Below, piece after piece: positions 26,503 through 36,208 of a stretch of DNA of 64,000 nt. Location of the stretch: the NCBI GenBank assembly GCA_900316415.1, contig ONCV01000001.1, positions 1-64,000 of the forward strand, read 5' to 3'. The translations under genes were made by a program, and so were the position numbers. The notes below the pieces were generated by a model. It worked only from the letters and a program-made list of their open reading frames with translations. It was not told the origin of the DNA and ran no database searches. The DNA is from an uncultured Eubacteriales bacterium. Its GTDB lineage: Bacteria > Bacillota > Clostridia > Christensenellales > Aristaeellaceae. Within the stretch, counting starts at the first letter, position 1, and each line of letters opens with the position of its first letter.

Positions 26503-27306
26503 ATGTACAAGCTGTTGCTGGTTTCGGATCAGGAGGACGTGCTGGACGCCTTCTCCCAGGTGGACAACTGGGGCTATAACGGATTCCATCAGCCCCATAT
26601 CCGCCACGATCTGGATGGCGCGAAAGAAGGCCTGCAGAGGCATCACGTGGACGGAATCGCCTTCGCCCTGGATGATGCGCAGGAGAAGAAACTGTTCGAG
26701 TATCTCCGGGAAAAATATCCGCTGCTCTCCATCATGGAGCCCGGAAGAAGCGTGGAAGAGGTCCGGGCGCATCTGTACAGCCTCCGCCAGGTGCTGAATC
26801 ATCTCCGCGCGGATTTTTCCAGCGATATCTATGACGAGCAGGAGATGTTCATCCGGGCCCGCCGGCATCTGTTCCGCAGCCTGCTGAGCGGCCGGAATAT
26901 GACCTGCCGGCAGCTTTCGCAGGAGATGCTGATGCTCCGCAGCCGGATGGATCCCGACAAGCCCTGCGTCCTCATGAGCCTGGAAAGAAGCGCCTCGGAG
27001 GAGGACTGGCTGATGGGGCACTGGAATGAGAGGGATCACCTGCTGGAGCGGGCGCTCTTCCAGTCCTTCGGCGGGGACCTGCGGGGAATGCACGTGCTTC
27101 CCCTGGTGACGGAGGACGGCAGCATCTGGGTGCTGGCCGGCTCCATCCGCGGGGAGGAGGTGCCCGAAAACGTGACGCAGACGCTGGACGCCTGCGTGAG
27201 GGACGGGATTCAGCACGCGGAGGAATACCGCGGGCTGCGCCTGAAGGTGGGCGAGATGCGCATCTATCCCAATCTGTATGCCCTGTGCACGGATTATCAG
27301 GCCTGA
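26503..27306 (+). CDS. Receiver-like protein without an output domain
   Basis: 267 residues. The first 115 residues resemble a response-regulator receiver (KLLLVSDQEDVLDAF, then HVDGIAFALDD where the phospho-acceptor would be), but the usual conserved Asp and Lys cannot be assigned with confidence, so it is degenerate. Residues 120-260 look like the linker domain of YesN-type regulators (FIRARRHLFRSLLSGRNMT, then CVLMSLERSASEEDW). The C-terminal AraC HTH found in YesN is absent. It may bind a partner instead of DNA. The SPFH gene follows 84 bp downstream without an obvious terminator between. Confidence 0.65.
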   Translation: MYKLLLVSDQEDVLDAFSQVDNWGYNGFHQPHIRHDLDGAKEGLQRHHVDGIAFALDDAQEKKLFEYLREKYPLLSIMEPGRSVEEVRAHLYSLRQVLNHLRADFSSDIYDEQEMFIRARRHLFRSLLSGRNMTCRQLSQEMLMLRSRMDPDKPCVLMSLERSASEEDWLMGHWNERDHLLERALFQSFGGDLRGMHVLPLVTEDGSIWVLAGSIRGEEVPENVTQTLDACVRDGIQHAEEYRGLRLKVGEMRIYPNLYALCTDYQA

Positions 27307-27390
27307 AGCGAAACGGGAACGGACGGCGGGCCTTCCGCCGCGAAAATAAGAAGGATCTTTTGAAGGACCGGATGAAGGAGGAAGGAAAAA

Positions 27391-28455
27391 ATGGGAATCC
27401 TGAACATGATCAAGGGGCAGCTGATTGATGTCATCGAATGGACCGATTCGTCCAGCAAGACGATGGTTCACAAGTACGACATGAACGGCAAGGAAATCAT
27501 GATGGGCGCGCAGCTGACGGTGCGCGAGAGCCAGGCCGCCGTTTTTGTCAACGAGGGGCAGCTGGCGGATATCTTCGGGCCGGGCCGCTATGAGCTGTCC
27601 ACCAGCAATATGCCGATCCTGACGGCGCTGAAGAGCTGGAAGTACGGCTTCAACAGCCCCTTCAAATCCGACGTGTATTTCGTCAACACGAAGCAGTTCC
27701 TGGACATGAAGTGGGGAACCAGCAATCCCGTCATGATGCGGGACGCTGAATTCGGCATGATCCGGCTGCGCGCCTTCGGCATCTACAGCTTCAAGGTCAG
27801 CGACGTGGAAACCTTCCTGAAGGAATGCTTCGGCACCAGCGCGCTGTTCACGGTGGACGGCGTGGAGGGCCAGATCAAGCGGACCATCGTGTCCGGCCTG
27901 AGCGATGCCATCGCCGAGAGCAAGATTCCCGCCCTGGATCTGGCGGCGAATTATGAGGAGCTGGGGAACTACACCATGAACGCGGTCAATCCCAAGCTGG
28001 CGCAGCTGGGCCTGACCCTGTGCAGCTTCGTGGTGGAGAACATTTCCCTGCCCGAAGAAGTCGAGAAGACCATGGACAAGCGGACCAGCATGGGCGTGCT
28101 GGGCAACCTGGACAACTACGCCAAGTATCAGGCGGCGGAAGCGATGCGCGAAGCGGCCAACAATCCCGCCGGCGGCGGCATGGCGGGCATGGGCGTCGGC
28201 ATGGGCGCCGGAGCGGCCATGGGCCAGATGTTCGCCCAGAGCATGGGACAGCAGCCCGCGCCTGCCGCGGCTCCCGCGGCCGCGCCGGCCGCGGCGATGA
28301 CCACGTGCTCCGCCTGCGGCGCGCAGATTCCCGCCGGAACGAAGTTCTGCCCCGAGTGCGGCGCGAAGCAGGCGGTGGGAACCTTCTGCCCCGAGTGCGG
28401 CGCGGCGGTGACTCCCGGCGCGAAGTTCTGCCCCGAGTGCGGCACCAAGCTGTAA
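27391..28455 (+). CDS. SPFH-domain protein with C-terminal zinc ribbons (YdjI-like)
   Basis: 354 residues. An SPFH/band-7-like domain (about 1-230, starting MGILNMIKGQLIDVIEW and with ISLPEEVEKTMDKRTSMG at its end) matches the virion core/YdjI group. A Gly/Met/Ala-rich linker follows (about 255-300). The tail has paired Cys knuckles (CSACG, CPECG, CPECG, CPECG) forming two zinc ribbons. Homologues in Bacillus belong to membrane-stress (LiaI/PspA-like) contexts. There is no transmembrane helix. It ends at a strong terminator. Confidence 0.85.
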   Translation: MGILNMIKGQLIDVIEWTDSSSKTMVHKYDMNGKEIMMGAQLTVRESQAAVFVNEGQLADIFGPGRYELSTSNMPILTALKSWKYGFNSPFKSDVYFVNTKQFLDMKWGTSNPVMMRDAEFGMIRLRAFGIYSFKVSDVETFLKECFGTSALFTVDGVEGQIKRTIVSGLSDAIAESKIPALDLAANYEELGNYTMNAVNPKLAQLGLTLCSFVVENISLPEEVEKTMDKRTSMGVLGNLDNYAKYQAAEAMREAANNPAGGGMAGMGVGMGAGAAMGQMFAQSMGQQPAPAAAPAAAPAAAMTTCSACGAQIPAGTKFCPECGAKQAVGTFCPECGAAVTPGAKFCPECGTKL

Positions 28456-28480
28456 GATCCCTTTTTCCGGAAATGATGAA

Positions 28481-28506
28481 CCCGGCCCGGCTTGGGCCGG
28501 GTTTTT
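28481..28506 (+). terminator. Intrinsic terminator after the SPFH gene
   Basis: CCCGGCCC and GGGCCGGG pair over a 5-nt loop, followed by TTTTT. Confidence 0.92.
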
Positions 28507-28537
28507 GCGCAGAGAAAGGAACAGGAGCGGGAAAACC

Positions 28538-29581
28538 ATGCGGAAAATGACGGAGGCGCTGCTGCGCTGGTATGACCGGAATGCCCGGGAGATGCCCTGG
28601 CGGGGAATCCAGGATCCCTACGGAATCTGGGTCAGCGAGATCATGCTGCAGCAGACCCGGGTGGAAACCGTGCGGGATTATTATGTCCGTTTCATGGCCC
28701 GGTTTCCGACCCTGAAGGATCTGGCGGAGGCTCCGGAGGGGGATGTGCTGAAGATGTGGGAGGGCCTGGGATACTATTCCCGGGCCAGGAACCTGCGGGA
28801 AGGCGCGCGCCAGGTGATGCAGGAATTTGGCGGCGAAATCCCCCGGGATCCGGAGCAGCTGCGAAAAATCCGGGGAATCGGTCCCTATACCTCCTGCTCG
28901 ATCGCTTCCATTGCCTTCGGCGTTCCGGTTCCGGCGGTGGACGGCAACGTAATCCGGGTGATCTGCCGGCTGCATGACCTGCACGGGAACCCGGCGGAGC
29001 CCCGGACCCGGGCGGAAATTGAGCGGCTGGCGGGAGAGCTGGTGCCGGAGGAGCGGCCCGGAGATCACAACCAGGCCATGATGGATCTGGGGGCGACGGT
29101 GTGCGTGCCCGGAACGCCGGACTGCGATGCCTGTCCCCTGCGGGAAATGTGCGGAGCCCGGAGGGCGGGAACGGCGGAGGAGCTGCCGAAGCTGCCGAAG
29201 GCGAAGCCGCCCCGGGAGATCGAATACGACGTCCCCGTGATCACGGCCGGCGGCAGGGTGCTCATGCGGCAGCGCGGGGAAACCCTGCTGCAGGGAATGT
29301 GGTGTTTCCCCCTGCTGGAGGGACACCGGGAGCCCGCGGAGCTCCGGGGGTTCCTGCGCCGGAAAATGGGGCTTTCCGTGGAGGATATCACCCCCGCGGG
29401 CAGCGCCCGGCATGTGTTCAGCCATCAGATCTGGCGGATGAACCTGTATCGCGTGGACGCGGAGCCGAAGGAGGCCGTTCCGGAGGGATATGAATGGATT
29501 CCGCTGGCCCGCGTCCGGGATCTTCCCCTTCCCGCGGCGATGAAGGCGGCCCGGGAAACCCTTTCCCCGGACGAATTCTGA
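28538..29581 (+). CDS. mutY: A/G-specific adenine glycosylase
   Basis: 347 residues. It removes adenine mispaired with 8-oxoguanine. Catalytic Glu34 (VSEIMLQQT) and Asp135 (AVDGNV) match Glu37/Asp138 of E. coli MutY. The helix-hairpin-helix is IRGIGPYTS. Four cysteines bind a [4Fe-4S] cluster with C-x6-C-x2-C-x5-C spacing (CVPGTPDCDACPLREMC). The C-terminal Nudix-like domain (about 230-345) recognises 8-oxoG. The ATG at 28538 follows AGGAGCGG. It is a single gene with no clear promoter of its own between it and the upstream terminator. Confidence 0.95.
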   Translation: MRKMTEALLRWYDRNAREMPWRGIQDPYGIWVSEIMLQQTRVETVRDYYVRFMARFPTLKDLAEAPEGDVLKMWEGLGYYSRARNLREGARQVMQEFGGEIPRDPEQLRKIRGIGPYTSCSIASIAFGVPVPAVDGNVIRVICRLHDLHGNPAEPRTRAEIERLAGELVPEERPGDHNQAMMDLGATVCVPGTPDCDACPLREMCGARRAGTAEELPKLPKAKPPREIEYDVPVITAGGRVLMRQRGETLLQGMWCFPLLEGHREPAELRGFLRRKMGLSVEDITPAGSARHVFSHQIWRMNLYRVDAEPKEAVPEGYEWIPLARVRDLPLPAAMKAARETLSPDEF

Positions 29582-29660
29582 AATTTGGAGGATTCCGGAG
29601 AAATTTTGAGAAAAAAGCGAAAATATCTTGATTTACCCATGCTGTACGGACTTGGACAGC

Positions 29661-29689
29661 TTGCAAGGAAGGGAGAAAAGCATTATAGT
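29661..29689 (+). promoter_or_regulatory. SigA-type promoter of groESL
   Basis: TTGCAA (29661-29666) and TATAGT (29684-29689) with a 17-bp spacer. The CIRCE element begins 13 bp further on. Confidence 0.85.
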
Positions 29690-29701
29690 ATGCCACGGTT
29701 G

Positions 29702-30050
<349 letters not shown>

Positions 30051-30072
30051 AACCTGTCGAAAACAGCGATAA

Positions 30073-31716
<1,644 letters not shown>

Positions 31717-31741
31717 TCCCGGTTTCCCGGAAGACTTTTCG

Positions 31742-31770
31742 GCGCCCCTGCGAACGCGGGGGCGCTTTTT
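31742..31770 (+). terminator. Intrinsic terminator after groEL
   Basis: GCGCCCC and GGGGCGC arms with a short inner stem, followed by TTTTT. Confidence 0.9.
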
Positions 31771-31860
31771 GCGCGGAAGGCGAAAGGAGATGAAACCCGG
31801 TGAAAGAGCCCGCGGGAGCGCGGGCTGCGCGGCTCCGGAAGCATCCGTCCCCGGGAAAAC

Positions 31861-31889
31861 TTTACAATTGAAGGATGGGGAAGTATAAT
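31861..31889 (+). promoter_or_regulatory. Strong SigA-type promoter of the first acidic secreted protein
   Basis: TTTACA (31861-31866) and a perfect TATAAT (31884-31889), 17 bp apart. A leader of about 120 nt follows in which I see no known regulatory RNA. Confidence 0.85.
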
Positions 31890-32014
31890 CATTTCTGCCT
31901 TTGAAACAGGAAGGCGGCTTCCGCCGGATCGAAGGATTCCGGGATGTCCGGAAGGAAGCGGGAAAGGAACGCTGACAGGGAGAACCCTGGCAGGAGCGAA
32001 GAAGGTAGACCCAT

Positions 32015-32893
32015 ATGAAGGATAAAAGATGGCTGGCCGTGCCGGCGGCCATGATGCTGGCGTTCAGCAGCCCGCCCGCGCACGCAGCGGAAGAGAGCGG
32101 GCCGGAGGTAAAAAGGAACCGAAACCTTTTCTCCGCGGACATCCGGATCGAAGCGGAAGTGGAAACGGTAAGCGAACAGGACGGCGCGGAGCTGGTGCTT
32201 CACCTGGAAGGGCTGGATTCGGCGAATATGCCCTGCAGCATCCACTGGGAGAGAACGGATCTCCGCGTCGATGCCGGGCGGAAAAAGGATCGCGCCTGGG
32301 AAGAGATGCGGGAGCCCGACAGCGCGCTGAAACTGAAGATCAGCGGGGAAACCGCCAGATGGGGCTACCGTGCGGTGTTGGTGGCGGAGAACGGGGAGGA
32401 CGTGATCTCGGACATGTTCGCCTTCCGGACGAACGCGGAGCCCGCCGACGCGGCGGAGGCGTTCCCGGAGGAAGCGGTCGTTTTCGTGGAAGTGAACGGG
32501 GAGAACGCGGAGATCCAGCCTGTGACCGGGGAAAACGGGGAGGAGAACGCGCTCCCCGCGGAGGAAGAAACCCGGACGGATGCGGAAGGCCCGGAAGCCT
32601 TCCCGCAGGATCTCCCCGCGGAAGAGGAGAACGGGCAGGAAGATCCTTCCGCGGAGCGGACCGGGGAAGCGGGGACGCCGGAGGCTTCCGCCCCGGGGAC
32701 GGAGCCCGCGGCGGATGCCGTTCAGGAACCGCATGACGGGGACGGGCCGGAAACCGTCGGGGAGACGGAGAACGGGATGGAGCCGGCCGGCGGCGAGGAG
32801 CTCCGGGTGATTCCGGAAAGTCCGGCGGAGGAAGCACCGCTGGATTCCGAGGAGGCCGCCGGGGACGCGGAAGAACCCGAAGAAGTCCCCTGA
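32015..32893 (+). CDS. Exported acidic protein with one Ig-like domain
   Basis: 292 residues. A signal peptide ends near AHA/AEE (residue 24). Residues 35-140 form a beta-rich domain (ADIRIEAEVETVSEQDGAELV through WGYRAVLVAENGEDVISDMFAF) that resembles a domain in the next gene, including a W-containing central strand (SIHWERTD versus TVIWEIED). The remaining 150 residues are Glu/Pro/Ala-rich and probably disordered. No anchor motif is visible. Function unknown; the pair may be surface or extracellular-matrix components. Confidence 0.65.
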   Translation: MKDKRWLAVPAAMMLAFSSPPAHAAEESGPEVKRNRNLFSADIRIEAEVETVSEQDGAELVLHLEGLDSANMPCSIHWERTDLRVDAGRKKDRAWEEMREPDSALKLKISGETARWGYRAVLVAENGEDVISDMFAFRTNAEPADAAEAFPEEAVVFVEVNGENAEIQPVTGENGEENALPAEEETRTDAEGPEAFPQDLPAEEENGQEDPSAERTGEAGTPEASAPGTEPAADAVQEPHDGDGPETVGETENGMEPAGGEELRVIPESPAEEAPLDSEEAAGDAEEPEEVP

Positions 32894-32928
32894 AGAACAG
32901 GCAGACCGAACGAATGATACAGGCACGG

Positions 32929-32955
32929 AACCGGAGAGCTCTCTCCGGTTTTTTT
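32929..32955 (+). terminator. Intrinsic terminator
   Basis: AACCGGAGAG and CTCTCCGGTT arms with a 2-nt loop, then TTTTT. Confidence 0.92.
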
Positions 32956-33013
32956 CTTCCCGGGAATCGGCGGGCAGAAGGGCGATCCGATTCGAAAAAC
33001 ACCCCCGCGGCAC

Positions 33014-33042
33014 TTTACAACCCAACGGGTTTCGTGTAGAAT
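33014..33042 (+). promoter_or_regulatory. SigA-type promoter of the second acidic secreted protein
   Basis: TTTACA (33014-33019) and TAGAAT (33037-33042), 17 bp apart. The -35 box is the same as at the preceding paralogue. Confidence 0.82.
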
Positions 33043-33162
33043 GAAATTGTTCTCGAAGAAGATGGCAGTTCCTGTCTGATCATAGGATTCTCCTGAAGGA
33101 AGAGCGAAATGACCGATCGGGGGATCGTTCAGGAGACGGACGAACAACGGAGGGTTAATAAG

Positions 33163-34548
33163 ATGAAAACGAATAATACCATGGGCAGCGCAAAGAGAAT
33201 CCTGGCCGCAGTGCTGGCCATGATGATGATTCTGCTGTCCGGTTTCGTCCTGGCGGAAGACGAGGATGCAGCGGCGGCGGAGGAGGCTGCCCGGATCGCC
33301 GCGGAAGAAGAGGCTGCCCGGATCGCGGAGGAAGAGGAAGCCGCCCGGATCGCGGCGGAAGAAGAGACCGCCCGGATCGCGGCGGAAGAGGAAGCGGCCC
33401 GTCTGGCCGCGGAGGAGGAAGCCGCGCGGAAGGCGGCGGAAGAGGAAGCGGCCCGTCTGGCCGCGGAGGAGGAAGCCGCGCGGAAGGCGGAGGAAGAGGA
33501 AGCCGCCCGGATCGCCGCGGAGGAAGAAGCCATCCGCAAGGCGGAGGAAGAGGAGGCCGCGGCCCGTCTGGCCGCGGAGGAGGAAGCCGCCCGCCTGGCG
33601 CAGGAGGCGGAAGAGGCCCGTCTTGCCGCCGAGGAAGCGCTGGCCCGGCAGGAAGCCGCGGAGGAAGCCGCCCGCCTGGCAGCGGAGCAGGTCGCCGCGG
33701 AAGAGGCTGCGCGTCAGGAAGCGGCGGAAAACGCGACCCTGGATCCGGAGGAAGTGGTGAAGGAGCTGCCGGACATGGCGCTGACCTTCTCGGCGGAGGC
33801 CCGGGTGTATCAGAAGTCGAAGGGCCAGCTCTGGTATGGGGACATCCTGAAGCTGGAGGCGCAGGTGATTTCCGCGAATCAGCCCTACACGGTGATCTGG
33901 GAAATCGAGGATCCCACGGCCGAGGAACAGGTCTGGCATGAAATCGGCCGGGGAGATCTGCTGGAGATCGAAATCTCGGAAGAATATTCCCGGGACATCT
34001 ATCGAATCACGGTCATGGCGGCGGACGGGCAGTGCGTGAGCTCCAGCCCCTATTTCATGCCGGAGGTTGAAGAGATCTGGATCGTGGACGGGGACGAAGC
34101 GGAAGAAGTGCCGGAGGAAGAGGTTTATCCGGAAGCGTACGAAGACGCATCCCTGGACGAGGAACCCATCGAAGAACCCATCGAAGAGCCCGTGGAGGAG
34201 ACCCTGGAGGAGCCTGTGGAAGAGCCCGCGGAGGAGCCCGCACCGGAGGAACCGGAGGAGGCGGAACCGATTCAGGAGGCTTCGGAGCGGCAGATCATCA
34301 TTCACTCCACCCTCGAGGGCGTCGAGGCGGTGGATGAGGGGACGGAGGTTGCGCTGACCAGCGAGCTGATCGGTTTCGAGGGGCTGAACTATACGCTGCA
34401 GTGGTATTACCGCCCGGATGACCGGGGGGACTATATTCCGATTCCGGGGGCCACCGGTTCCACCTACACCTATCCGGCTACGGAAGAAACCCTGCGCTGC
34501 ACCTATTACCTGGGCGTGGCCATCATGGAATCGTCCGGGGGGAGATAA
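33163..34548 (+). CDS. Exported Glu/Ala-repeat protein with two Ig-like domains
   Basis: 461 residues. A signal peptide (cleavage near VLA/EDE, residue 31) is followed by about 160 residues of [13 protein letters not shown] repeats that should form one long alpha-helix or coiled coil. A beta-domain follows (about 205-305, [21 protein letters not shown] onward), related to the preceding gene. Next is an acidic Pro/Glu stretch ([10 protein letters not shown]) and a second short beta-domain (about 375-455, with [13 protein letters not shown]). The protein stops abruptly after [14 protein letters not shown], close to a palindromic repeat. No anchor is seen. The start at 33163 was chosen because GGAGGG precedes it and a signal peptide begins there. 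Confidence 0.72.
   Translation: MKTNNTMGSAKRILAAVLAMMMILLSGFVLAEDEDAAAAEEAARIAAEEEAARIAEEEEAARIAAEEETARIAAEEEAARLAAEEEAARKAAEEEAARLAAEEEAARKAEEEEAARIAAEEEAIRKAEEEEAAARLAAEEEAARLAQEAEEARLAAEEALARQEAAEEAARLAAEQVAAEEAARQEAAENATLDPEEVVKELPDMALTFSAEARVYQKSKGQLWYGDILKLEAQVISANQPYTVIWEIEDPTAEEQVWHEIGRGDLLEIEISEEYSRDIYRITVMAADGQCVSSSPYFMPEVEEIWIVDGDEAEEVPEEEVYPEAYEDASLDEEPIEEPIEEPVEETLEEPVEEPAEEPAPEEPEEAEPIQEASERQIIIHSTLEGVEAVDEGTEVALTSELIGFEGLNYTLQWYYRPDDRGDYIPIPGATGSTYTYPATEETLRCTYYLGVAIMESSGGR
33382..33489 (+). repeat. Exact tandem duplication of 54 bp inside the helical repeat
   Basis: Two identical 54-bp units (33382-33435 and 33436-33489) encode the same 18 residues. Surrounding units are diverged, so this duplication is recent and the helix length is probably variable between strains. 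Confidence 0.9.
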
Positions 34549-34618
34549 CCGTCGGAGAAGGGCCGTTCCCCGACGGGATGCCCGAAAAAACGGGAAGAAA
34601 GCGCCTGAAAACACGGAA

Positions 34619-34713
34619 GGGGCTGTCTCAAAATGATCTGAAAGGATCATGAGAGGCAGCCCCTCTTCATTTACCCAGAAATCATCAATAGTACGAAATT
34701 CTGAGGTATGGCA
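34619..34713. repeat. Dispersed palindromic repeat, copy 2, with conserved tail
   Basis: The core at 34619-34663 is the exact reverse complement of the copy 3 core. The following 50 bp (from CTCTTCATTT) match the reverse complement of bases 1-50. The bases before it (AAAACACGGAA) are the same as those before copy 3. It follows the stop of the Glu/Ala-repeat gene and could end transcription from both sides. Confidence 0.85.
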
Positions 34714-34764
34714 AACACAGCAGCCTGAATTTTTCATTGGCTGAAGCCGGGGTGATCAAGCCGT

Positions 34765-34893
34765 ATGGATTCCGGCAGTGCACTGGAGACATTTCTCTGG
34801 CCGGACTCCATCCGGATGAATCTCGCGCTGCCCTTTTCCCTGCTGCAGGAGGCGATGGAGCGGCTGGATCGCCATGTCTTCGGCAAGGGCTGA
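34765..34893 (+). CDS. Unrecognised small ORF, possibly a gene remnant
   Basis: A 42-residue frame: MDSGSALETFLWPDS, then IRMNLALPFSLLQEAMERLDR to a stop after FGKG. There is no good ribosome binding site and no family I can name. The amphipathic second half looks protein-like, so it may be the end of a gene eroded next to the palindromic repeat. It converges on lacI. Confidence 0.2.
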   Translation: MDSGSALETFLWPDSIRMNLALPFSLLQEAMERLDRHVFGKG

Positions 34894-34908
34894 AGGAAGC
34901 GCTTCGCC

Positions 34909-35955
34909 TTACAGCCGGCGGAAGCCGAGATGCGCGCCGCAGCTTTCGCGGATCACCAGGGTGGCCTCCCGTACGATGGCGAAGGAGCGGGAGGAGGATT
35001 CCCGGGCGAGCAGCAGCTCCCGGACGGCGCTTTGCGCCATTTCTTCCGGATGCAGGTCCACGGAGGTCAGGGAAGGATCCGTATAGGCGCAGAAGAACTG
35101 GTTGTCACAGCCGATGATGGCCATGTCCCGGGGCAGGGAGAGCCCCATTCTTTTCAGCTGCTTCATGGCGCCCAGGGCGACCAGGTCGTTGAAGGTGACG
35201 ATGGCCGTGGGCCAGCGGGAGGAATCCAGGCCGGAGAGCATCCGGAGGACGGCTCTTTCGCCGCTTTCCATATCGTAGCCCGCGTCCACGTGGTAGGCCG
35301 GATCGTCCGACAGGTTCATCAGGCGAAGCTGCTCCAGGAACCCCTCGCCGCGGCGGGAGGTGTCCTTGCTGTGCATGGACCCGCCGAGGAAGGCGATGCG
35401 CCTGTGCCCCAGGGTGTGCAGATGCCGGACGGGCAGCCGGGAACAATTGACCAGGTCGCTCTGGATGCAGATGCATTCCAGCGATACGTCCGGCGGGCAG
35501 ATCGTGGCGACTGGCATGTATTTTCCGAGCTTGTTCAGGGCGAAGTTCAGGTCGTCCCGGTCAGCGGACCAGATGCTTCCCGCGAAGAGAACCCCATCCA
35601 TCCGGCAGCGGATCAGCTCGCTGACCAGCTCCGAGGAGATGGCCTGGTTTTCCATGGTCTGGAAAAGGCGGATGCTGCAGTGGTTTTTCTCCGCTTCCCA
35701 GTAGGCCGCGTCCAGAATCCGGTTGAAATACAGGTTGGAAATCACCGGGAGCACCACGGCCAGCGTGCGGCTCCTGCCGCTTTCGAGATTCTGGGCGGAC
35801 AGGCTGGGGGTATAGTCGTGGGCGTCAATGACCTGCTGTACCCTCTGGCGGGTGGCCTCCCTTACGTGAGGATCCCTTCGGACCACGCGGGTTACCGTGG
35901 CGGTGGAGACCCCGGCCTCCCTGGCGATGTCATAGATGGTTGCTTTTCTGCTCAT
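34909..35955 (-). CDS. LacI-family transcriptional repressor of the glucuronide locus
   Basis: 348 residues. The LacI HTH is at 4-25 (ATIYDIAREAGVSTATVTRVV), followed by a hinge and a periplasmic-binding-like ligand domain (LAVVLPVISNLYFNRILDAA, then HRRIAFLGG and AIIGCDNQFFCAYTDPSLTSVD). The start at 35955 was chosen because GGAGGG precedes it and the HTH then begins at the normal distance; a longer frame starts at 36072. It is divergent from the glucuronide importer. Matching operators lie at 36009-36024 and 36161-36176, so it probably controls both itself and that operon, with a glucuronide as inducer. Confidence 0.92.
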   Translation of the reverse strand: MSRKATIYDIAREAGVSTATVTRVVRRDPHVREATRQRVQQVIDAHDYTPSLSAQNLESGRSRTLAVVLPVISNLYFNRILDAAYWEAEKNHCSIRLFQTMENQAISSELVSELIRCRMDGVLFAGSIWSADRDDLNFALNKLGKYMPVATICPPDVSLECICIQSDLVNCSRLPVRHLHTLGHRRIAFLGGSMHSKDTSRRGEGFLEQLRLMNLSDDPAYHVDAGYDMESGERAVLRMLSGLDSSRWPTAIVTFNDLVALGAMKQLKRMGLSLPRDMAIIGCDNQFFCAYTDPSLTSVDLHPEEMAQSAVRELLLARESSSRSFAIVREATLVIRESCGAHLGFRRL

Positions 35956-35974
35956 CTTGCTTCCCTCCCCCTGT

Positions 35975-36003
35975 ATCCTAACACGATCTGCGGAGAAACG
36001 CAA
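35975..36003 (-). promoter_or_regulatory. SigA-type promoter of the LacI-family gene
   Basis: On the minus strand TTGCGT (35998-36003) and TAGGAT (35975-35980) with a 17-bp spacer. The first operator sits 5 bp upstream of the -35 box. Confidence 0.7.
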
Positions 36004-36008
36004 TAAAA

Positions 36009-36024
36009 ATGTTACCGATAACAT
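36009..36024. promoter_or_regulatory. LacI-family operator 1
   Basis: ATGTTACCGATAACAT, a near-perfect 16-bp palindrome typical of LacI-family sites. The right half, ACCGATAACAT, recurs at operator 2. Confidence 0.85.
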
Positions 36025-36065
36025 GGATCTCGGTCTCTTTTTTGCGCTCTTTTTCCAAAAAACTC

Positions 36066-36094
36066 TTGACAATAAGGAGCAAAAGCATTAGTAT
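36066..36094 (+). promoter_or_regulatory. SigA-type promoter of the glucuronide operon
   Basis: TTGACA (36066-36071) and TAGTAT (36089-36094) with a 17-bp spacer, between the two operators. Confidence 0.83.
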
Positions 36095-36160
36095 TTAGAC
36101 AAATTCAGGGGAAGGGAACGGAAGAATGGTCCGGAGAAAGCCGAGAAAACCCTCCGAGCT

Positions 36161-36176
36161 GTGAAACCGATAACAT
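36161..36176. promoter_or_regulatory. LacI-family operator 2
   Basis: GTGAAACCGATAACAT shares the 11-bp half ACCGATAACAT with operator 1. It lies about 67 bp after the -10 box, a place where bound repressor would block elongation or loop to operator 1, 152 bp away. Confidence 0.78.
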
Positions 36177-36208
36177 TTCCCAAAAGAAGGATGAAGGAGG
36201 AAACTTTC

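Larger units (their letters stand above)
34549..34908. other. Intergenic region with a repeat and decayed sequence
   Basis: It holds palindromic repeat copy 2 with its tail (34619 to about 34713) and then about 190 bp before the lacI stop, in which only a 42-codon frame (34765-34893) is visible. No promoter or RNA gene is recognised. Confidence 0.6.

Noticed and set aside
33290..33740. Regular repeats considered as a CRISPR array or satellite
   Set aside because: Units are in frame, encode an EEEAAR-type helix and lack unique spacers; this is a protein repeat.
34619..34663. Palindromic repeat as an IS terminal repeat
   Set aside because: The GGGGCTGTCTCA end resembles IS ends, but no transposase or partner end is nearby in any of the three copies.
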